From contig NC_059076.1 of assembly GCF_020497125.1 (NCBI RefSeq), positions 10,097,951-10,161,950 on the forward strand: a DNA stretch of 64,000 nt, given 5' to 3'. The translations under genes were made by a program, and so were the position numbers. Shown here in pieces: positions 32,222 to 44,245 of the stretch; within the stretch, counting starts at the first letter, position 1, and each line of letters starts with the position of its first letter. Below the pieces are notes generated by a model that was not told where the DNA came from, made no database searches, and was given only the letters and a program-made list of their open reading frames with translations. The stretch comes from Mauremys mutica (taxonomy: Eukaryota; Chordata; Testudines; Geoemydidae).

Positions 32222-32471
32222 CTGTGGACTTGTCCACACGTTGGGGCAATGCATGCTATGGGGCTATGATTTCAAAAGTGCGCTCATATGTTGCCATTAA
32301 TTGGTCTGTATAGATCCTGCTGATGTACACTACAGGTTTCCCTACTGTGCTTTAACATAGTGCTGTCTACAGAAGGCTCAGTATGTACCAATTAATGAAC
32401 AATACATTACTGTACTTTAGAAATCACATCTCCTTAAAGCGCATTACCCCAACATGTAGACAAGCCAGGAC
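32222..32471. mobile_element. Terminal-inverted-repeat MITE (CTTGTCTACA...TTGGGG family)
   Basis: The left end ACTTGTCCACACGTTGGGGC is mirrored by the right end (GCGCATTACCCCAACATGTAG followed by ACAAGCC). The inner halves also pair: GGTCTGTATAGATCC against GCTGTCTACAGAAGG, and TGGTACATACTG-like text. CTGTGG occurs at 32222-32227 and 32471-32476, possibly part of a duplication, though the right end carries a few extra bases. No transposase is present. Confidence 0.65.
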
Positions 32472-32757
32472 TGTGGCTTCTGCATTTTCAAAGTATGTGT
32501 CCCCATCCTTCTGGATCCTTCCTGGGTGAAACGTGCACAGACATGCTCTCTTGCAGGACCACATAAGGCCTGACAAGCATAGACCATTAATCAGCCGTGC
32601 AAAGATTTCAAACTCTGTCGACCATTCCTTGTTGGCAGTGCAGAGGGACAGAAAATTGGGTTAGGAATGGGAGTTGGCTAGTGGGTCAGCAAAGCCAAGT
32701 CTAGAATACCACAACCATTGGCTTTCTTTTTCAATTGTAATGCTTCCTGGTTTTACA

Positions 32758-33114
32758 GATTCACAGATTTGGAGGCCAGAAGGAACCATTATGATCATCT
32801 AGTCTGATCTCCTGTATAACAAAGTCCAGAAAACCTTATTTAGTGTTCCCACTTCAAGCCCATAACTTCTGACTTTAGAGTATATCTGGTGCGAAAACAT
32901 CCTGTCTTGATTTAAAGTTTTCAAGTGATGGCGAATTCACCACATCCTTAAATTGTTCCAATAGTTAATTCCCCACACTGTTAAAAAAAAATGCCTTATT
33001 TCCAGTCTAATTTAGTCTAGTTTCAGCTTCTAGATGTTGGATTTTGTTATGCCTCCGTCTAAATCTGAGATCCCTCTTCTATCAGACATCTTCAGCAGAT
33101 GTAGAGAGTTCATA
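32758..33114 (-). mobile_element. CR1 LINE 3' fragment, old
   Basis: The minus-strand 3' end starts with ACAGATTTGGAGGCCAGAAG, then ATGATCATCTAGTCTGATC. The coding part is barely readable. It is of the same older type as 29164-29285 and 63490-63885. Confidence 0.78.
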
Positions 33115-33405
33115 GGCTGGTCTACACTGGGGGGGTGTCGATCTAAGATACACAACTTCACTTACATGAATAGCATAGCTGAAGTCGAAGTATCTTAGAT
33201 CGATTTACCTCGGGTCTCATGGCACGGGATCAATGTCCGCGGCTCCCCTGTCGACTCCGCTACCGCCGCTCACTCCGGTGGAGTTCCGGAGTCGATGGGG
33301 AGCGCGTTCGGGGATCGATATATCTTGTCTAGATGAGACGCGATATATCGATCCCCAATAAATCGATCGCTACCCGCCAATAGGGCGGGTAGTCTGGACG
33401 TACCT
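33115..33405. mobile_element. Terminal-inverted-repeat MITE (ATCGAT-rich family), copy 2
   Basis: This 291-bp copy is opposite in orientation to 19451-19741, with ends GGCTGGTCTACACTGGG and GGTAGTCTGGACGTACC. The CpG-rich centre has a strong potential stem: GGGATCGATATATCTTGTC against GACGCGATATATCGATCCCC, with a TAGAT loop. A second inverted pair is GGAGTTCCGGAGTC/GACTCCGCTACC-like. It retains more CpG than copy 1, so it may be younger. Confidence 0.78.
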
Positions 33406-34054
33406 TAGACATAAATCTGAAGTGCAACCACATGTAAATGTATGTGTTCGGGGGGAGGAGTCAAGCAGACATAAAAAAAAATCCCATTTGGATTAGGTTC
33501 CTTTAACTAAAACTGATTGCCCATCTCCGCTTTGGTTGTCAGTATAGAAATCCTGTATTGAAACAGAAAGTGTGAAATCATTGTGAAGTGTGAATAGATC
33601 GTATGACATTTGAAGAAGACTACAATGTCACTGTGGCCATTTGAACAATTTCAAAATAGCAAATAAGTGTCTTCATTGAAGGTGGTTTATTGTTCCCAAA
33701 CATTCACTCGGTTGGCTTGTCTCAGTAGAAAAACGACTATGGAGCTAAAATAAGTTTCTGTAAACTTTAATGGAGAATGGATGAGCAACTGAAACAGGAG
33801 CTGAGATAAAATAATGATCATTACTATCACTTGGATGATACATTTTACAGTGTTTTCCCCTTAATTTAATTGTAGAAAACATTGTGCAAGGGCTTCAGGG
33901 AAATAGAAATATCAAGGCCAGAGAGATGTTGTGGGAATTAGACAAACCTTGGGAACAAAATGGACCATGTAGCCAGCAAGTCTTTCCAAATAGTTATTAA
34001 ATTCAGATACTTGGGCTTTGTATTCACTAAAAAGTTTTGCTGGCATGGTGATGT
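33406..34054. other. Unassigned sequence
   Basis: No gene or repeat is recognised. Confidence 0.5.
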
Positions 34055-34275
34055 TGATTAGGCTTGTGAAAAAATCACATCCCCTAGGTGACATAGCTAT
34101 GCCACCAACACCTCTTCCCCTCTACTCTGCTTATGTCATCCGTGCCAACAGAAGACCTATATTGACATTGCTAATGTTGTTCACAGTATAGCTATGATGG
34201 CAGAAAAGCTCCTTCTGTTGGCTTGTGCTGTACTTCTACTGGAGGTTTGCCAGCAGAGCTATATATGCAAAGCAT
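34055..34275. mobile_element. Degenerate MITE related to 54036-54334
   Basis: GGTGACATAGCTATGCCACC, CAGTATAGCTATGATGGCAG and GGTTTGCCAGCAGAGCTATA match the wording of the MITE at 54036-54334 (ACATAACTATGCTGGCAAAAC and others). The ends are too eroded to place. Confidence 0.45.
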
Positions 34276-34433
34276 TGGTAGAATAGAGAAGCCCTTAAAG
34301 GAGGACATACAAGTCATACATTTTGGACTGCCCCAGCATAACCCTCTTTACAGTGAATGTGGGACATAAAAACAAAATGTTAGAATACAGAAGGAATTTT
34401 TGTGTATGTGAAGGCAGAAGATTCACAAATCAC

Positions 34434-34542
34434 AGGCCCTAATTTAGGAAAGTATTTAACCACGTATCCAACTTGTAGCCAGGGGACTATGTGTGTGTTT
34501 AAAGTGAGGCACCTTGTTCAGTTCTTTGCTGAGTCAGGGCCC
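34434..34542. mobile_element. Short palindromic MITE, copy 1
   Basis: GGCCCTAATTTAGGAAAGTA at the left is mirrored by TTCTTTGCTGAGTCAGGGCCC at the right. The same ends occur at 61954-62062. At about 109 bp it is little more than a pair of inverted ends. Confidence 0.55.
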
Positions 34543-34642
34543 ATCTGAACTGCCATGAGTTGTACAGTTTCTCCAATGAAAAGGGCATTATGTAGAAATG
34601 TCTCTTCCATTGCTTATCGCAAAGCCGCTCACCTCTCTGCAG

Positions 34643-34894
34643 CGGGGACGCCCAGAGGATTCAGGGGGCCTGCGGCAGAGCGGGGGAGCTGCGGCGCTTG
34701 TACTCACCTGGCGGTGGTCCAGGTCTTCGGCAGCATTTCAGCGGCGGGGGGGCCCCTCAGTCACTCCACGTCTTCGGCAGCACCGAAGGGCCCCCCGTCG
34801 CCGAAATGCCGCCGAAGACCCGGACCGCCACTGGGCCAGGGCTCGCAGGGCCCCTAGGGCAAATTGCCCCACTTGCCCCCCCCGGGCAGCCCTG
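34643..34894. mobile_element. GC-rich hAT-type MITE with perfect 8-bp duplication
   Basis: This 252-bp element begins CGGGGACGCCCAGAGGATTC and ends CCCGGGCAGCCCTG. CTCTGCAG flanks it at 34635-34642 and 34895-34902, a perfect 8-bp target duplication typical of hAT. Its left part (CCCAGAGGATTCAGGGGGCC) is the reverse complement of the right end of the element at 44709-44868, so the two are one family in opposite orientation. The inside has repeated CGGCAGCA/CGCCGAAGACC pieces. The open frames across it are not genes. Confidence 0.87.
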
Positions 34895-34902
34895 CTCTGC
34901 AG

Positions 34903-36413
34903 CCAGTTGTTAGAAGAGGTGAGGGATTGTATAGGAGGTGGGAGGACAATGCAACGCCACCCAGTTGAGTCAGTAAGTGCTGACCCCTGCCATGTCAAAA
35001 GGGTACTCATGTTTCGTAACCTGGCCCAGACTGTGTGACAGGAGCCAAGAGATAAGACCCAGTTTTTTACAAGCCCTCCTGGGTCTCAAACCCATATCAC
35101 CTGATGTTGGATGAAAATTTAATCTCCCATTCTGGCAGAAGAACTGTGGGAGGAGGCTGTGACCCTTTGTTAAGGACACTCATTTCTAGGGCAATTTAAA
35201 AGTCATCCAAGTCAACGCAGCTACTTATGGGAACAAACATACTTGACCTGCATACATGGGTGCAGGGCCTTCCCGATATCAGGTTGTCCAGTGTGCTGCC
35301 TGGATTTTTATGGCTAATTCTGTTTAATCCACTGTATAAAATGATTCCTTGATTTTCATATGACAGCCACACAAGTCCTCCATTTCTCTAAATCCTGGGT
35401 GAAATGGACTCTTTACTATTTAAGCCTATAGCAAAGCAGCACTAGGCAGAGAGGTCGTGAAAGGGAGTTTCAATGCTATTTCCATGAACAATAAACCTAA
35501 CAGCATTTAAGGAAGAGCTGTGTGGGGAGGTAACTTACGGGTTGCACCATAGCAGGGTGTGATTATGCAGTTTCCATCAGCCAGAAACTCTGCATAGGGG
35601 ATGCAATGAGCTGGAATCAGGGACTTTTCACTTCACATTCAGCTGGGGTAGAGAAATTAATTGCAGTCAAACAGCTCCCGACAGAGGGGGCAAAAGTTTC
35701 TGCAACAATGTGCAGTTTGGCAGTTGTCACAAGATGAGTCTTGCTTGCTGGTTGGTAATAGCTGGTGCTGACTCTTCTCTGTATAATCAAATTGCCCTTT
35801 TGCTTTGCAGTCTAAGCATATGTTATTTGCTGCTGATTTCATCTAGTAGTTAGTATAAAAATCAGAACATTGTCTAATTAGAACCATTAGATGTAACAAA
35901 GTTTTCGATACCCACCAAAAAAAATCATATTTGGTACCATCCAGGCTAATTATGACTTATTTTGAAATATTTCACATCAGCATCCTACTTACAGCAGTAC
36001 TTTGTGTGGAGCACTGTGCTTGTTAATCTAACGGGGCCAGATCCTGTTTCACTTACATTTAACAGTACCTTACTCTGTAAGTAGAGATCAGACTTTATAT
36101 TAAGGTTTCATTTATAAAGGGTTAATAGAATTTTAGTTGATGGTTAATAGTTTGTTCTAGAGGTCCACCATCTGAATGGGCTACTTATAACCATGGCTCA
36201 TAGGGATCTGTAAAACTTTCTGTAGATGTGAATCTAACCATCTGTAGCACAAGCTACTCATGCCTGGAACATGCTTACAACCGCTATCAGTCATTTATTA
36301 ATCCTTCAGAAAGTCTTTTAAACAGAGCTGTAATATAATATTTGACCCCCACATGGGTCAAGGTCAAATTTGAGTGTGTTGGCCATGTGACAAACAGTAT
36401 TTTAGGAGGCAGA
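34903..36413. other. Unassigned sequence
   Basis: No gene or clear repeat family is recognised. An open minus-strand frame at 35657-35842 is Cys-rich but short and without a known motif. Confidence 0.45.
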
Positions 36414-36480
36414 GGGATTTTAAGGACAGAAGGAGCTTCTATAATCATCTTAGTCTCACCTCCTGAATACCACAGATCTC
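36414..36480 (-). mobile_element. CR1 LINE 3' fragment, very short
   Basis: GGATTTTAAGGACAGAAGGAG followed by ATAATCATCTTAGTCTCACC is the CR1 3'-UTR signature in minus orientation, with only about 65 bp left. Confidence 0.6.
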
Positions 36481-36489
36481 TAGATGGTT

Positions 36490-37010
36490 GGGAATGGTCA
36501 GAAAATCATTCTGATTATCACTCGCTTTCTGAACAACCAAACTCTTCTGCTGGAAAATTTCAATTTTTTCCATAGGAAAATCATTCCCAATTTCATAGTT
36601 CTCCTGCTTTTTGACCACCTGCCTGGTGGAGAGCAACCTGGGCTTCCAGGCTTCCTGGTTCCAGGGCAGCCTGCTAGGAGGAGAACTGCTCCAGAGCCGG
36701 GGATTCCAGACTTCCAGCTCTGGGACAACCTTGGGAGCCCTGGGAACCCCAGCTCATAAGCTCTCTGTCCCCCCAGCTGTCCAGGTCCTAGCCTGGCCAG
36801 CTGCCATGGTTTCAGGTAGCTTGGGTAGCCTTAGAAATGTTTCAAAAAAGTTAAAACAAAACATTTTATCATTTTCTAAATGAACGTTTGAACTTTGCAT
36901 TCCATGTAGAAATTCAACATGTCAAATTTTTGTTTCATTTTGGAACTTTAAAAAAAAAAATTGGAATTTTCCACAGAACAGGAATTCCAGTTTCCAGCCA
37001 ACTCTACATA
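36490..37010. repeat. Interspersed repeat with A/T-rich ends and GC-rich middle
   Basis: A/T-rich inverted pieces (AAATTTCAATTTTTTCC at the left; AAAAATTGGAATTTTCCACAG and CAGGAATTCCAGTTTCC at the right) enclose a GC-rich segment with CAGGCTTCCTGGTTCC-like text. The right end reads GCCAACTCTACAT, the reverse complement of the AGAGTTGGC/AGAGCTGGTT start at 17233. The class is unknown. Confidence 0.4.
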
Positions 37011-39509
37011 GAACTTCACCCAACAATTCCTGCATCCGGCCCCAAACTTCTCTTTCTGCTATAGCATACATTTTAGAAACACATCAAATGATGAAGAATC
37101 CACCATGTATGACTTAGACTGTATGATAGGGATGGTGGACAGGCTTTGGGGGAATGCTTAGAAAAGTTTAGGAACAAAATTCAAGATTTTACAAAGATTA
37201 TATGGATAATGAGAATAACCCCATTTACATTAGATAGTATATAAAATTAGACAGGAATGCTTTAGGGCATAAGCCAGCCACTAACTGATAGGGCTATGAA
37301 GACACTTCCCCCTTTGGGCAGGTTATTCTATAGTTGTCCATGACTGGGTTTTTTGTACCTACCTATGATGCATCTGTTCGAGGCCATGGTTAAAGATAGG
37401 ATAGTGGCTGAAATGCATAACTGGTTTGATTCAGTATGGCAGTTCCTATGTTGCTAGAAGGTATAAGCCTTATAGAAAATTAATAAAACTAATTTGGTTT
37501 AATGAAATAATTAAAATTGATTGTAGCTATTGTTACTATGATTTAAACAAAGAGCTGACGGAAGGCACATTTCAAACCCAAGGTAAAACATTATATTTGA
37601 AAAATTAATTCCAAGTGCTCATTAGTTAACCTGATACCCAGACAAATCACTTGTGAATTAAAGATTATTTTTAGCCATGTGCACTCAAGAAATGGATGAA
37701 AATTTCATCTTTGTGCAGAGATTATGGGTGAAAGGCTGGCCCCAGTGAAGAGAATGGCACTGAAGCTAGGATTTCACCCCATATAGTCACTAGCCTTCAT
37801 TCCTGCAATGAACTCCGCACAGGTAGAGGGCTTGTCCTCACACAGCTCATTGTAGGATCAGGGCTTAATTTCTGGAAGTGGGTGTCTTGCCTTTATTTTT
37901 AGATACGTTCAGGAGCAGGCCTTTTTTGAGCATTACCGAAAATGCTACCCAAATTGTTTCCATCTCGTACTGTCCTAGGAACACAGCAGCTTCAAACGCA
38001 AATTCAGGGAGCTCTGGGGTCTGCCACCATGCTGAACTGAACCATTAACCCTTGAGCAAAAGAAACCAGAGCACTGGTTCACAGCCGCTGATTAGAACTT
38101 TTGAAATAAGGTTTAAAACTCTCTCAGAGACTTGCTTTCTGAGCTTCATCAATGGATTTGAAGCCATCATCAATATAGAGGCAAAAAGATTATGAACCAT
38201 TACATTCCTCTCCCTTGGATGAGCGCTGAGAAATGATCCTGTTCAACAACTCTTTGGGTATCATTTTCAAGCCCTTCCTAGTTACCCTGCACCACACTTG
38301 CCGATTATTAATAAACACTTTTGAGCAGCGTTCTCCCTGCCGTGTCCTAATATAGCTGTTGTAGGAGCACTTCCCTCCCAAATTTCATTAACGTGTCACG
38401 CCTGTTCCAGTTCATCTAGACTAGATGCTGTCTCATAGTTAATACACTGCATTGTCTCTAGGCAATGGTGTCAGATGCATGTGCTTTCTTGTTGCTGTTT
38501 GTATCACTCTGAATATTAAAAAAAAATTGATCTAGCTTAAATAGTTTTTTTATATCTGTCTCTTGTCATGGAATGCAGCAACCTCAGGGCATAGCTAGAG
38601 GTGTTGTCCATCCTCCAGATGCTATGGTTTATCTAATAACAAGTGTTTTCAGATCTACTTCTGAATCTGTGTTGCATCTCCCTTGCTGCAAGGAATGATA
38701 TTACTGGAAGATATATTGCTGTTGCCAATGTCCAATTTCCTTTATTTCCCTACAGGAAGAACTCTCCTTCATCTTTTGTATTTAGGGATGGTCTCTAGGA
38801 GTAAAATCCAGATGTTCCAATGTTAGTGTAGTATTCCCACTTTGGTTCTCTGTTATACCAACATGCTTCGGATTGTTCTTGTTTGTTGTAAATGTAAACA
38901 CCTCTCCAGAAAATGGCATGTATATTCTTAAGCATGGGAGGACAGAAGGAAGAGCTGCTCTCAAATTCAGAAGCGGTCATTTTCCTAGAGTACTATCTGT
39001 CATTCCCGCACCTGGTGTAGGTCACCAGTTCTGCAAGATCAATCCACTCCTTTCACCGTCCTTATTCGTATGCTCCTAACTCACAAACATTTGCATCGTG
39101 TAAAACATTGGCAAATGTGTGGTGCAACACACTAGCTGGTCAATTAGTGGACAACTGCATACTACTGGTGCAAGGGCAATGGAGTTGCTCTTCTAGCTCA
39201 AGTTGCAGAGATCTATACTTTGGTACTTTGAATTGACTTCAGTGGGATGCTTTTGGGTGGTTGTCACTCTTGAAAATTGGTTTTCTCATATAGGTGCCCA
39301 AATATGGCTCCGGTTTCTGAAATTCTTGGCCAAGACTATTGTTCTGTCCACAAGCCTTAGCATTGCTGTGACATCCATGGATTCTGTACCTGTTATGTGT
39401 CCTAGCACAGACCCCAATCTAAAATCCCCTTGAAGGCAACAGGAAAACCTCCCCTTTGCTACAGGAGAGATGGATTGTCCCTTACTGACTTCAGTGCTAG
39501 TCACAGGTA
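37011..39509. other. Unassigned sequence
   Basis: These 2.5 kb show no recognisable repeat or gene. Short open frames at 38190-38381 and 38782-39079 have no conserved domain. As one of the longest repeat-poor stretches in the window it is a candidate for conserved non-coding DNA, but that needs a comparison. Confidence 0.45.
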
Positions 39510-39960
39510 GACTGACTCTAACAGTTTGTCTATACTAGCAGCATATACAGAACAGTCAGTGCACACCCTGCTAGCATGGGTATACATAGAAATGTTGATG
39601 ATGAGACATGCCTGAACCACCAGGGTAAGTACTCTACATGGGCTCTGTACATGCCCAAATCTACATTGGTATTTTTTGCAGCATAGTGTCCCCCTGCCAG
39701 AGCCTTGTCCTGCTGTGTCCCTGCAGCCAGAGCCTTTCATTGTTGTGTGCAGCCCCATACCTCAGTGACAAGTGTGGCTGTGTCCTGCCTTTCACTATGG
39801 CATGTAGCCATGTGCAGTGCCTGAACCCTACACATCACCGTAAGTGGAGACATAGCTGTGTTCAATTGCTGCTTTTGGAAAAGATTTCTGCAAGTACAAA
39901 TTTGCAGAGACCTCTGATTTCTCCTAGGTTGAATTTGAAAAGATATCTCTCCCATGAAGT
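39510..39960. repeat. Possible MITE or mixed repeat fragments
   Basis: GTTTGTCTATACTAGCAGC resembles the TGTCTACACT-type MITE ends. CTTTCACTATGGCATGTAGCC matches text near 25700. Ends were not resolved. Confidence 0.3.
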
Positions 39961-40791
39961 GTAAGACTTGGGCACATGTTTTAGAGGAACCCGCAAAGAG
40001 TAAAGAAAAAATACTAAATACAGGGGGAAATAAGTAGATTTTAGCTACGGCACTCTTGTCAGAGTATTTTTTTTAATGTGAAGCCAGTATTTTTATTTCA
40101 AGACTGACAAAATTTTTATTTGTTCAACTCATTTGTTGTGTCTCCACTTCCACTTTTGCTTCTGATGAAACTGATGACAAATGACTTCAATGGGACGGTG
40201 ATTAGATTCTCTCTTTCTTACACATTCCATGTTTCAGTGCATGTTCTTAGTTCTTACAGCTGTGGGGCTATCTGCACTTCTGTCTCCCTTCTGCTCTCTG
40301 TGAGTGCATCCATCTCAAGTGATATGCCTCTTTTCCTGATCAGTCTCAGGTTGGAGTCTTTTGTGATTGCTGAGAATGAGATCAAGGGAAAATACATTCT
40401 TCTGCTCATGTTCAAAACTTCTTACAACAGTTTATTTAGATGTTCTAGCACCTTCATGCTTTGGAGCAGTGACTTGATATTTGGCAGGCAGGTTGTCCTT
40501 TTGACAAAAATGTGCCTTTTGCCATCACCATGAGAATTTGCCCAAATATGACCAAGTTATAAAGTTCTGACAAATCTCAATTTGAATATACTCAGAGATT
40601 TTTTTTTTAGAGTTTGTCAACTAAATTCTCAGAAGATAATCTGTACTGAGCAAGCTCCATCCCCTCACTTCTCCTACGCATCATCCCCACAGAATAATTC
40701 AAGTGTGATCCATCCAGGGCTGGGGGAGGAGGGGATTAGCAATGCAACCAATGAGTTCATTTTATCATCCATTTATTATTGTGTTATTTAG
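39961..40791. other. Unassigned sequence
   Basis: No gene or repeat is recognised. The 137-codon open frame at 40120-40533 is Ser/Leu-rich with no recognisable motif and is probably fortuitous. Confidence 0.45.
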
Positions 40792-41463
40792 TGTTATGGT
40801 CAATTCACGTGCTATTTCACATATAATTAATGTATGCTAAATAGATTTAAAATGTAGGATTAGAGAGATATAAAATTGATAAGTATTTAGGAATGATGAG
40901 TGTGTATTAGGTATATGTAAAGTATGGCTGGAATTCAAGGCCGATAGGCTGAGGCCTGTAAGATTTTAGCTTAGCCAGACTAGGTCATAGGCTTAAGAAC
41001 ACTTGACATGAGTGGGTGATGTAGGAATAACCCTAGGCCAGTGAGGTCACAAGATTACTGTAAAAGGTGATATTATGGAAAAAATAGATTTCAATAGACT
41101 GCAATGTATTGTCCAAGACACCTGATTGTAACATCATGGAATGTTCTGTCCTGACTGCTGGTTACCAGGGACACATGTTGTGCGTAGGTGCTAACATGAA
41201 TAAGGGGAGCTAAGAAACAGCCTATGAAAAACGGGTCATCCCAATATTCATGGGGTATAGAAGTACAAATAAGGGGGGAAAGGGTTGAAACCTTCATGCA
41301 TATGCATAAGGTGGTAGGTGTGGTCAGAACAATAATATAAAAAAGGTTCCCTGGTTGGGTAAAAGTGGAGAAGAGTTCTGTGTTGCTCAAGAGCTTGTTT
41401 CTCTTGGTCCAAGAAAAGATATTACCTCACCCACCTTGTCTCCTTAAAAAAAGAGCTAACGCA
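40792..41463 (+). mobile_element. Probable solo LTR with a Penelope-like terminal module
   Basis: The roughly 672-bp sequence starts TGTTATGGTCAATT and ends CTAACGCA, giving TG...CA ends. It has a TATA-like AATATAAAAAAGG near 41333. Its last part (GGTCCAAGAAAAGATATT, then ACCTCACCCACCTTGTCT, 41407-41442) is nearly the same as the tail of the Penelope-like element at 6357-6401. Without a clear target duplication the LTR call is moderate. Confidence 0.45.
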
Positions 41464-42347
41464 TAAGACCCTATTAACACCCAGTGTAAATTTTTGTGGA
41501 TGACTGATACGCACCAGGCTTGACATTTCAAATCATATCTTCATTTCTTCCTGCACAGTAGAATGATTTGTTATATCCTGACATATTTATCTTGTTCAAC
41601 ATTGTATTCTGCTATGGCAGTAGCAAAGAGGGGAAACATGGTTCTTTATTTTGTTTTTTCCGCATAGACGCCTTAACATAGACTGAGCAATGCAAAGAAG
41701 CTCAAACCAAACAGTGTTATTCCAAGGAGTGGTATCTGAGATTCTCTTTCCCTCTCTGACTAGGGAGTGAGAGAGATAAATACATTGCTACAGGTGCCAT
41801 TCTTTCCAACACGTAATGTACAACGGAAATAGCTTCACTCCGTGTGTTCCATAGACTATACACATCCATCAAACTTTTGTTCCCAGTTTGGAAGCTGACA
41901 AGCATTCTGTCAGAATGGGCACTGATGAAGATGTCTGCAACAGTCAGTAATTTCCCTTTGCAAGTTTTGCTCACACTCACCTTTGCAATATAATTATTGC
42001 TCTCTACAAGCCAGTGACTGGATTTAGGGATAGGTGCACTCTAGCGTGGTAAGTAATGCATGCTGGTCTATGTGAGGCCTTGCAAAGACAGTCCAAGATG
42101 CTGATACAAAATTTGTTCATATCTGATGCAACAGACAATTATCAGCGGTTGGGCAGGAAGGACATGGAATAGTGCAGAATCTTCTCATCAGAACAAGGAC
42201 TTACTTGTGTGGCAAATGCAGGCTACGGGCAGCCTATTTAAGGGCTTGATCCAAAGTTCATTTCAAGCTAATGGCTTCCATGGGCTTTATGACCAAGCCC
42301 TACATTTCTACATTTCAAAACTGGAACCATGGTTTCACCTTCTCGTT
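41464..42347. other. Unassigned sequence
   Basis: An 87-codon minus-strand open frame at 41717-41980 has mixed composition but matches nothing I know. No other feature is seen. Confidence 0.45.
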
Positions 42348-42462
42348 GCTCTTTATTGGTATTACCTTAGTGCCCAAACATGGACCAGGACCTCATTGTT
42401 CTAGGAGCTGTACAAATGCAGAACCAAAAGATTGTTTTTGCCCCCAGAGGACTTACAATCCG
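42348..42462 (-). repeat. MIR-like SINE, tail part
   Basis: On the minus strand: TGTAAGTCCTCTGGGGGCAA, TTTGTACAGCTCCTAGAACA and a GGTAATACCAATA end. It is the 3' part of the SINE family at 16201-16450 and 63028-63256; the tRNA-like head is absent. Confidence 0.65.
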
Positions 42463-43331
42463 GAGCCCCCACTCCCCAATTCTTCATCAAAGGCTGGTGC
42501 TGCCCTCAGAGCCCTGATCAGCAGGGGAGTGAGCAGAGAAGAGAACCTGGTGTCTCCACCCCCTAAGACTCCTGGCTGGCTAGACAGTGGGTAGGAGTTC
42601 CTAAACCTACCCCCTGCTTCCAGCTCTCCTCTGGCTGGAGGGTGGGATTGCCATTGGAGGAGGGCTGGTATGGGCTGCCGGAGAGGGCACACGCTGCGGC
42701 TGGAACCCAGCAGGCTGTGAGCCAAGCTCTGGGATGGGGGACAGGCTCATGGAAGAGCCTGCCTGTGGCCACTGTAGGTAAGAAACATCCAGAGCCCAAA
42801 AGGGGAAGGAAGCCTCTGGCTGGTGACTCAGGGGCTGATTCTGAGTGGGGCTATTGTTGGCTGCTTATTGATTGTTAGTGATCGTGGTGCTGGAGTGATT
42901 TCTGGGTGAAGTCCTGCCTCCTCAACAGCAGTAGTTCAGGTCTCCATCCAAAGGCAAGGGGTGGGAGTTCGGAAGTAACCAGCCGAAAGAGGCACACAGT
43001 TTCTCAGTGCTAGGTCTGGGCTAGATAACAAGCTGTTCAGAGTAACGGGCAACTACAAGAATCAGAATCATTATTTGATCCCTATTTCCCCCATTGCTCC
43101 ATGGGAAAATAAGCTGCACCGGCCCTATACCAGATGTGGAGTAGTTTTCCCCTCTGCTGTGCTGACCAGTGCCTTGCAGAGATGGAGCCAGGGTTCCACA
43201 CTCCCCACCTATGCCTGTCCGCTCCCCATCCACCTTCACGGGAAGGGGAATAGCTGAATGGCATCAGCTTCTCTTCCCCTGCGTAGGATCTGATGATACA
43301 AGTAGCCCATATAGGAGACTTCTTATGCCCC
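42463..43331. other. Unassigned sequence
   Basis: The sequence is GC-richer with overlapping open frames on both strands (42453-42878) but no recognisable protein motif. No repeat is recognised. Confidence 0.45.
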
Positions 43332-43722
43332 CTTAACACATGTCTACACTGTATGGTAAACCAGGATTTGTGGGATGCCGGCTTGTGGAATTGGTGTTTC
43401 CAAGTCCACACTTAAGCATCCACACTGCACTGTAAAAGTGGGTTTACAGTCGCTGGACCCAGGTCTCACAGCTGCGCTAACAAATCCATACTGCAGTACG
43501 CAGAGATCTTCCAACGTGTGTGCGCAGCTTGAGCTGTGTCCATACTGCAAAAGGACAGGGCTTGGGCCTGTGTCCCAGCACGGCTTGGGCTCTGACCCAC
43601 TCCCTACCCAGATTCTAGGACCTGGACCCTGAGCGCTCCCTGACCCCAGTCAGACTGATTTGTGTGTGGCTCAAACCTGAGTCAGAGCCCGGGCTTAGTG
43701 ACAGTGTAGACATACCTTTAGT
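43332..43722. mobile_element. Terminal-inverted-repeat MITE (ATGTCTACACTGT family)
   Basis: The left end (TAACACATGTCTACACTGT) is mirrored by ACAGTGTAGACATACCTTTA at the right. The element is about 390 bp with no transposase. Repeated CAAGCC/GGGCTTGGGCC and CCATACTGCA pieces occur inside. The superfamily is not assigned because no convincing target duplication was seen. Confidence 0.65.
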
Positions 43723-44245
43723 CTCTTTGCGTAGGAGCACAGCTGGGCTCATCACTGAGCTCTATAGTTTTGGAAAAATCGACACAGTATACACAGGAAA
43801 CAATAAGAGTGGGAACTGAGCAGACTCCTTAAACTGGGGCTTAGGTGTACCATTCATGCAAAAGTATCTTTACCTGTCCATAGGAGTATTGCAAAAATCA
43901 TCTGATTTATGGATCCTAAATGAAGCCTAGCAAAATACACAACTGTTGCTCAAGTGGATACACAGACCACTGCAATGTTATGTATCACTGAGGTAGCGTT
44001 TACTGACCTCCATAACACACAAATTGCCCCAGTGCCATTCAGATATTGAGTAAAAATGAGGAGAGATCAGAAACTTGCACGAGCTTTGATCTCTGCCTGG
44101 AATATTTGATTAAAAAGACCCCAACTTCAATTAAGATAAGAATGTTCCTTTATCTTTCTCCTTCTGTGAATATCTTATTTTAAAAACTAATTGTAATATT
44201 TTTGATAGAAGAAAACTGAGGAGAGAATCTAAGCACTACACCCCT
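43723..44245. other. Unassigned sequence
   Basis: No gene or repeat is recognised. Confidence 0.5.

Noticed and set aside
34555..35038. Several GC-rich open frames, up to 146 codons
   Set aside because: They lie across the hAT MITE at 34643-34894 and change frame without any domain signature.
40120..40533. 137-codon open frame with hydrophobic stretches that could look like a membrane protein
   Set aside because: It has no recognisable family motif, no neighbouring exon-like frames and no splice context. T-rich DNA commonly gives such Leu/Ser/Phe-rich frames.
41717..41980. 87-codon minus-strand open frame of balanced composition
   Set aside because: It resembles coding text slightly, but I recognise no motif and no extension in adjacent frames. 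There is not enough to call an exon.
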